64,000 bases of DNA from the NCBI GenBank assembly GCA_914767715.1, contig OU612069.1, forward strand, positions 7,628,001-7,692,000, written 5' to 3'. Below are positions 47,475-64,000 of this stretch, piece by piece; the stretch's first letter is position 1; the number at the start of each line of letters is the position of its first letter. Origin of the DNA: Membranipora membranacea. Lineage: Eukaryota > Bryozoa > Gymnolaemata > Cheilostomatida > Membraniporidae. Below the pieces are notes generated by a model, which saw only the letters and a program-made list of their open reading frames with translations, made no database searches and was not told the DNA's origin. Both the position numbers and the translations under genes were made by a program.

Positions 47475-50400
47475 TTCTGTATCTTGTTTTCTTCAATAGG
47501 CTGGAATAGAAAAACAATTTTTTGTTAAAAAGAAGCAAAGGGGACACAACTGCTGGCCAACACCTAGCTCTGCAATAAATAAATATTAATCAAATTTTCC
47601 TGTTTTCTGGTTGATCCCATTTTACTGGTCAGCTACGGGCTGTTCGAATGAGGCAACTCCGAACGCAGGCAAAACGGAGAATACATGATCAAGCTATCAT
47701 GGCGTGAAATAGATATGAACATTTGTAAGGGATTTTTCATAGATTCAAAACACACCACTTATCTTAAAACGAGTTAAAACAATGGCTACCCTAATGTGGA
47801 ATTTATTATAATGATAAATGCATATGTTGACACTTCAAGGCTATATAAAACCCATACAATGTAAATCGGTTATATCATACATATTTTGACGTTGGGTAGA
47901 ATGATAAATTAAATACTACCCAAAAGACCGATGCAAAAACGTGGGAAGCATGTCAGCACCGAGCAACGACATCACCTCATGAGCATCAATGCCCATATAC
48001 AAGAACAGAGCCGCAAACTTGGCATCCTTACTGAAGCCAGGCAATCTCATTACTTCATAGTAAGCAAAACTAGTTATATCACCAGTGCAGTGGTGGCCAC
48101 TTCTTTCAACGACTTGATGATTATCCGATTTAAATTGAATTAATTCTGAAATTCATGACTTACTTACAGTGTCAGTATACACAAACTTGACAACTCCTAA
48201 ATTCATGTACAAAGTGAATGTATGACATATATGCACCCTCCTAGCCTGTCTTGACAAGCTTAGTTCGAACAAAGCTTGTCAAGACAGCCTTACACCCTCC
48301 CTGATGACAGCAACATCAAGACTTCAGACCTAGAATAGCCCTAAGGAGGGACTCAGGAGTCCTTGATTGAATGTAGCCTACTCACTGTAACACTAACTAT
48401 TGATAGAAATACTATACATAAACATATGGCAAATACGTTAGCAGATCGATCATCTGCAAGACAGTTACCCATAACTCATGTCATACAAATTCCGAATAGA
48501 ACAAATTCTCACTTACATGTACATCTGTGAAGTCTGGACAGTACGAAAAATAGAAAATTTGTTACAACAACAACAGTTACCATGCTGTATCCGGTGTAGA
48601 CTGAGACTCTATTCAATTCAGAAGATATATGCTGTCTGGCTTTTGAAACCCCCACACTCTAGTTGATTACAAGGTCCACTGGCGCCAGACTGTCTGGCCC
48701 CTAATTTGTATCACTACTCTGAAATTAAAACACTTTGACTTTGTTCACTTCACAAGATTTGTTGATAAAATACTAATTTCGGAGTTGAAATTGAGGATTC
48801 TTATTCTCAAATGTATTAAGATTTGATTCATTATTTATAATTGGTAATCTGGGAAGGTGAAAAGAGCATTTATAGGTTTGCGCATCAATATCCTGGGCAA
48901 ATCACTAAAGTGCAATGAGATGAAGTGATTCACTCATTTTGCCAAATTTATCAACCCAAAAAAACAGTGAATGTGCTGCATAATAGACTGTAGTGACTGA
49001 CAATAGCAAATGAAATCCAATTGTGACTCAGTGTTGAAGGTCACACTCTTGTGATTGGTGTAACAGATTGAGATTGCTCAAAAAGTGTTTGGTAAGTCAT
49101 AAAAGTTGCTTGCTGAAATTTTTTTCATTTCATTTCTTTATTTTTATATATATATATTTCTGTAAATTCACAATTATTGTTGTTTGTTGATCACTCATGG
49201 TGTGGCGGTGGTGGATTGTATTGATGTTGATCCAGTGGCTGTGTTTATTGAGTGGAATCCAGTCATGTATACATTATAATAATCATTATAACTTGGTTTG
49301 TTTGTTTCACATTGGCCTGAATCATTTTTTTATTCATAAATTTTGTAAATGGGACTAACCTAACTCTAAGACTAAGTTAGTTAAAGTTAGTGTAGTCGTT
49401 CTGTTCTGAGATAGTCAGCTGACGACAGAGTAGTAGTGTAATACTTACTCCATTTGCCTGAGTCTTACTAGACCTAGTAAAGTGAGGACGATAATAATTT
49501 ACATGAATGACACTGTGACCGTCTGTCTGATCACCAGGAACCCTGTTTGTGTACGAGTTAAAAAAAAGAACAAACGGTACTTGGTACTTGCCGGCATGAT
49601 CACCGCTTCATAGATTTGAATGCTCAGGTAATGTGGCACTCTGTTTGTATGTAATCCGTTCCAAGTTCAGGATACCGGTTTCACCACCATGGTGAGAGTC
49701 AGGGTTTGCAAGCCAGTGGGACAGAGTAGTTCGGCCTGTGGTACCTGTACCTACTCTGTAGGCTTCTACAAAGAATTTAGAGGCTCCCAAGCAAACCAAT
49801 GCCAGATGGTGATGGAATTCATTTAGTTAATGGACCAGATTGGAGGAGAAAATGTATCGCTACAGTCACATGGGCTGCTACTACTATCTATCAAGTTAGG
49901 CTTCCAAACCATCAATTGAAATCCATTTCTTTTGATTCTGACCATGTATGTTTGATGGTAGAATATACATATTTTTGTGCGTTTGAGCAGATAGGGTTCT
50001 CTCAAATAATCAAAATTAACGATCTTGTGATGTGCTTTCCAAGAGGACAATGAGTCATCACCTAAGCTACGTGATGATTTGGTTCCATATGTATGTCATT
50101 GTAGATCTAAACTGATGCGAACTTTTACAATATCTTACCCAATTCGGTCTAAAGGGCATAATGACTAGGAAGGTTTGGCTCACCTTGATCCCTGATGATA
50201 TTAACATATTTCTCATCTTTAGGGTATTTCCAGCAGCCTTTGCTGGAAAATCAAGTTGGTGGAGTCTAGCGTGTTGCAAAGTGGTTCAATGCATAGCTTT
50301 CTGGGACATCAATATCCGTTTAGTTTCATTTGATCCTTGCTCTTTGTTCATCAAGTAGCCTATATACTTGGGATTCAGCTATTTTTCGTTATTTTGTCAT

Positions 50401-53400
50401 ACATTTTTAGATTTCACAATGGTAGCAGGTTGTTCTTAATTTGAATAGCAGATTTCAATTTAATGCCCTAGCTCCATTCATATATGGTGGGGTCAGTAGA
50501 AGAATTATTTGTTTTTTTTGCTGATTGTTTGGATAGGAGTGAGAAACAAGGAAGAATTAATTATACCACACTTGCGCTGATATATGCAAATATGGTGGTG
50601 GTCTCTATTCATAGAATCCAAGTTGGTAATATTCATTCTGTGAGATTTGGAATCATGATCATGCACTCCGTACATTACTGGTGATGGTAGCCATCTTCAA
50701 GCCATTGCTATGGATATCAGATTCAAGATTCAGCTCTATTTAAATTCACGGCTGAAAATTATCGTGGTGTCTCGTTCCTCTTGCTCCATGTAATGCAATA
50801 CCTCTGATGCCGTTACTAAAAAAGACCCATGAACCACAAAATTTTCATATCTTCACTTTTGGTTGAAAGTCCTACAGACAGACCATTGTATATGCTGCAA
50901 ATATGTTGCTGCCAGGTGGCTTGGAATCTATAGCATTGATATGATTTCTAACCAAAATGCCCAAGTTTAGCTGATTGCTAGTCGACACTGTTGCTGATGT
51001 GATTCAGTCCATGTGCTCACGAAGTAAGGATATATCAGGTCGACTGGCACAGATTAATTACTTGTCTCATGATCTCGCTGGTCTCAGATTTGGTATGCAT
51101 GTCATGATTATTTTCAACTAAAAGCTAGTGGTGTCTCACCATGAAGCCAGGAGTTGCCAGTTCAGTAACCTTAGACATGGTCAAAAGATTCTGTCAATAC
51201 ATAAGGCTTAACTACGTTGGTACCCTACACTCCTCAAGTGAATTCTGAAAGAACAGCCACGTTTGAGTTGTAGTCTGGGTTATCGTTTCGTTATAACTTT
51301 TTTAAAGTCATTATAATCTAATTTCTTAAAAATAGATGTTGGAGGTTTTATGCTCAATTGTTTCTCTTCATGTGCAAACTATTTAAATATTCTCAGCAAA
51401 GGACTCCCTCTAAGCACAAGACCTGAGTACTTTGAAAGAAGGGGATATCACCGCAATGTCTTGCTAATTTTAGCGATTGAGATCACCCAGGTTTTGCCAC
51501 CTTGTAGCAGAGGCAAAATTTTCTATGTTTGCTACAGTGAGCATACTAGCTGCATTGCGTATGATGTGTAATATTGCCCTGGGAGTCTGTCAAGACTTTT
51601 ATTTGAGTGGATTAGACTGTATGTCGGCATCTGTGTTTTGATTTGAGACTAGATTTTTATAGATTTCTTTGTATGAAATTATTTGAACAATCAATGAATA
51701 AGGGAGCCTACTTCACTTTGAACATTGTGTACTTTCTCGTGTCTCTTTATGGCTGAGATCTTGTAATTCTATTGTTTTGCCACTTTGTGAGTTGCCTTGT
51801 AATCTTAAATCCTCAAGACTCATGAAGTGATGATTAATTTTTATTTCACTGACCATAAAAGTGTGGATGATAGTATTTGACAGTTTGAATGCCAGCCATT
51901 TCTATTATTCAGCAGATATATTTGTGTGGATGCACAATTATGAGTATCATTTATGATTTGCCTCAATTTCATAACATCAGCAAATGGACAGGTTGCTACT
52001 AGATCAAGTTGAATTCAACTGCCTGCATTCCAGTTGCTCCATGCCACTGGTCAAGCCGCAGGTGACCAGTGGACCAGCAGCAACTCCCAATGGTCTAGGT
52101 TGCTACTGACCAACAGTCACTTGATGCCCCGACCTTCTGGCCCCACCGGTCACACATCTGGATTATGACATTAATAAATCATTTATCATATTTCCAATAG
52201 TGTCGGTGACATTTGAAGTGGCCTACATGAGTCATCAATCTTATGGAAGAAGCACACTCTACCCTTTTGTCTGTCAGATTTTGCTAACATTGTTCAGCGT
52301 GTAATTTGAAAGTTAATGATCAGTTAGAGCTTACAGACTGTCTGCAGCATTATCAACGGTTACTGTTGGTCGGTTGGAGACATGCTTGTATTTAAGGTAT
52401 GCAACATACAGTCAGGGTGTATGCAGTTTCCTGGTTCCGTGCTGTCTGGATCTGATGATCAATCAGCACCATATCACTGTATTAATGTAGTGATTATGAA
52501 CAGCAGTTCTCAAACGCATTTCATTTAAGCATTTCATTTGGCGCTGTGCAAGATAATGCCCTGAATTTATGTCCTATGTGCACTGTTGAGCACTTTGGAT
52601 ACAAATTGTACCCAATTAAAGAACTACAGTGCTTTCTTCCAAGCTTGGGTACTCTACACTTTTTGGTGAGAGACTGTTGGGGGTACTAGGTGTTGTCCCA
52701 CATACAACCCCCAACATGCATCTTGAGCGCAAAAGCTATCCACACTGATACTCATTAGTGGCACTTAATGATGTTTCATTAGTGATTCTGTGATCTATTT
52801 GAGCTAGTTTTTGGGAGTTTTTTTTAGAGATTGTAGCTCATGATTTCATTGTTTGACTCTTCGTTCATTGTTGATTGCTTAGGGTGGTGTCAGGGTATTC
52901 CACCCTAAACTGTTCGCTGACCACAATTTCATCCTCAATGTCTGTCTGATTTTCATATCTGCACAGCTGGACTATTGTTTTAATATCTTTATCTTGACTG
53001 TCAGGGTTTGGTTATTGCCACCAGGTCTTGCCCTGTGTTTATGAGTTGACCTTGCCCTTTGTGAGCTCGCTTCAGTTTAAGACTAGGCCGCTGTCACATT
53101 TAGACAGGCTTACATAATGTCACGGCATACTCTTGATGCTCTGAGATGAGCACCTAGAAAAAGTTTGTCGGCCTGGAATGATTTAATTTCCTCTCGACAT
53201 CGTGTGAGGTTTGTCGCTCAAAATCACCTGAAGACGTGATTAGGGAATTACTCAATGGGCTGCAGGAATTTCATTTCCTTGCAAAGCATGGCTTTTGTTT
53301 AGACGGCTGAGCGTTTTGTGTTGGCTTGAGGCTAGACACTACACCTGGGACCTTAATACTTCCAGATTTAGCTGCCAGTAGCTGCCAAGAATAAGACCAG

Positions 53401-54460
53401 TGTGTGTGACCTGATCTGAAAGTGACCTAGACATGTTTTATGGATAGTGTTGGTTTGCCACAAGTCTGGTTATTGCGGTGATCAACTAATTGGCCCACTT
53501 TCTTCTTGTTCCTGTTGTTGAGAAAAGGCAATGTTCTGCTGGAACTTCATAGGACTTCTTGGTTTCATGGAGATCTAGCTGCCCGTAGCATCTTGATTTT
53601 TTGTTGTTTCTCTACGACTGCACTTCGCTGAGTTTGTGCTCATCACCTTGCTTCCTTTGTACAGGAGCTCATTATAAGCTTTTTATTTGATAACCATCTC
53701 ACATTATAATCCCTTACTTCAATGGCTTTGTCATAAAGAGTTTTAACTTTGGCTGCAGGCTATCACTCATTCTTTTTAGCTCGGTGCAAAACGATAAATT
53801 TACACCATTAGCCAACTATGTCACTGTTTGGTGCAATAAAAAGCTTCAGTTTACAAATGGATTTTAGAGTTGGAAGTATTTCAACGCTATTTGATGCTGT
53901 CCTCTTTGGCATTCTGCAAATAGTCTGATTTGTTCTGTAAAGGGATTCTGTGTAGCTAGTTTAGTTTAGTCTAGTTGATTGTTCTGACAGATTTGAGTAT
54001 TGACAGATTATTCTTGCAGGCTTTTAAATTTGTCATTTTTTGCCTTTTTAATCTGATATGCCAAGGATTGGTGGACTGCAGCTGTTTGTGATTCACCATT
54101 AACCGAGTTGCAGGATCAGTAAGCTCTTCTATTGTTGACAGCTCTGTTGAATAGGGAGGGGGAAGACCATCCATTGACCACGCACAAGTCAGCTAGGCCC
54201 TTCCAGATCTTGCAGCATTGATAATCATGAGCTGCGGTTCGTGGTGTGGATGATGGTGATTACTACCGTATCACCCCTATAGCTTGTTTGAGGAGGACAC
54301 ATTATCATCTAAAAGAATATATAAATCTTTTGGCGGAAAAGTTCTGTGTTGACTGTAAACAAAGTTGGAACATTTAATACTATTAAGACTTACAGTTGTA
54401 ATTTCATTTTCTCACTGCACAAACCACAGAACAACAGTCCCAGCAAATCATCACCCTCTT
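47475..54460. other. No recognisable gene (about 7 kb)
   Basis: Region between PPCDC and the Smad gene. The only structure I can support is a hairpin at 48244-48289. Open frames such as 49799-49608 (-) and 49799-50053 (+) overlap each other and carry no domain. Confidence 0.45.
48244..48289. repeat. 18-bp inverted repeat
   Basis: gcctgtcttgacaagctt (from 48244) pairs with aagcttgtcaagacagcc with one mismatch around a 10-nt loop. Confidence 0.8.
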
Positions 54461-54619
54461 GGTCTTTCAATTAGACAAGACCGCTCCCAAATCGTTCACT
54501 CAGAATGCGGATAGTTCCATCAATGAGTGAACGATGCTTGAACGAGACCCTAGCAGCTATCACTCACTCATTGCGTGAGCAATCTGACTGCAACTATGGC
54601 TTTTTTTAATTTAAAGACC
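54461..54619 (+). mobile_element. MITE family B, copy 3, upstream of the Smad gene
   Basis: Ends ggtctttcaatta and aatttaaagacccc form terminal inverted repeats. The interior matches 12018-12160 (gctcccaaatcg, gagaccc-tagcag, ctcactca). It lies 260 bp before the Smad start codon, so it may sit in the promoter or 5' leader region. Confidence 0.8.
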
Positions 54620-54863
54620 CCTGGTAATATGATTTAGGCTGTGACTACACACGCCGTATTTTCCATCGGGCACTTTCAGTACGATCAGTGGCACTTTCAG
54701 TACGATAAGGATTGGGCAGCTAATTTCATGTTTCCTAATGCTATGGAAAATAGGGCATGTGTAGCCAGACTTTTAAGCTAGGCTGGTAGTATAAAACTTA
54801 TTTTCGTTTCTCCAACAGGCTGAGGTTATAAGGTCAGAGTTTTGAGGCAGCAGCAGCACTTGA

Positions 54864-64000
<9,137 letters not shown>

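Overview
This is animal (metazoan invertebrate) nuclear DNA. It is AT-rich and gene-poor, coding blocks are short exons bounded by GT/AG splice sites, and repeats fill much of the rest. The two genes that can be named are a BMP-type receptor-regulated Smad and phosphopantothenoylcysteine decarboxylase (PPCDC). The Smad places the source within animals. I cannot name a phylum: the Smad MH1 domain is nearly vertebrate-like in sequence, and nothing else is diagnostic.

Layout. (1) About 1-26,200 is dominated by repeats but holds a minus-strand gene for a leucine-rich-repeat (LRR) protein. Its first exon is at 26,127-26,013, a second at 25,727-25,502, and two homologous 141-bp LRR exons lie at 23,349-23,209 and 3,986-3,846. 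All phases agree. Each LRR exon sits in one copy of a segmental duplication (about 2.6-4.6 kb and 20.5-24.1 kb). Two dead non-LTR reverse transcriptase fragments (5.55-5.89 kb, 19.63-20.04 kb) and several hairpin mobile elements lie among them. A pair of related exon-like blocks faces each other at 16.2-16.4 kb (+) and 18.2-18.3 kb (-). (2) 26-37 kb is mostly without recognisable genes: degenerate GC-rich repeats, SINE-like pieces, one fold-back element, and a broken coding relic at 36.9-37.5 kb (-). (3) 37.6-43.0 kb is a direct tandem duplication of a 1.9-kb unit. Its second copy was later hit by a 1,215-bp DNA transposon with perfect 32-bp terminal inverted repeats and a 7-bp target duplication; the uninterrupted site survives in the first copy. 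(4) 44.78-47.47 kb (-) is PPCDC in three exons with all catalytic residues present, but with an in-frame TAG two codons after the catalytic histidine. Its intron 2 carries a small pogo/Tc1-like element that still encodes the N-terminal DNA-binding part of a transposase. (5) 47.5-54.4 kb holds no recognisable gene. (6) 54.88 kb to the right edge (+) is the Smad1/5/8 gene: seven coding exons covering MH1, linker and the start of MH2. The rest of MH2 lies beyond the window. Its introns are rich in fold-back elements, minisatellites and repeat copies, and both ends of intron 3 carry tandem degenerate copies of the splice-junction sequence.

The named genes are not functionally linked. PPCDC makes 4'-phosphopantetheine for coenzyme A in the cytosol. 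The Smad is phosphorylated by BMP type I receptors and regulates transcription with Smad4. The most interesting content is genomic: transposon insertions with their empty site, a phase-symmetric exon duplicated as part of a segment, the nonsense codon in PPCDC, and the duplicated splice junctions in the Smad gene.
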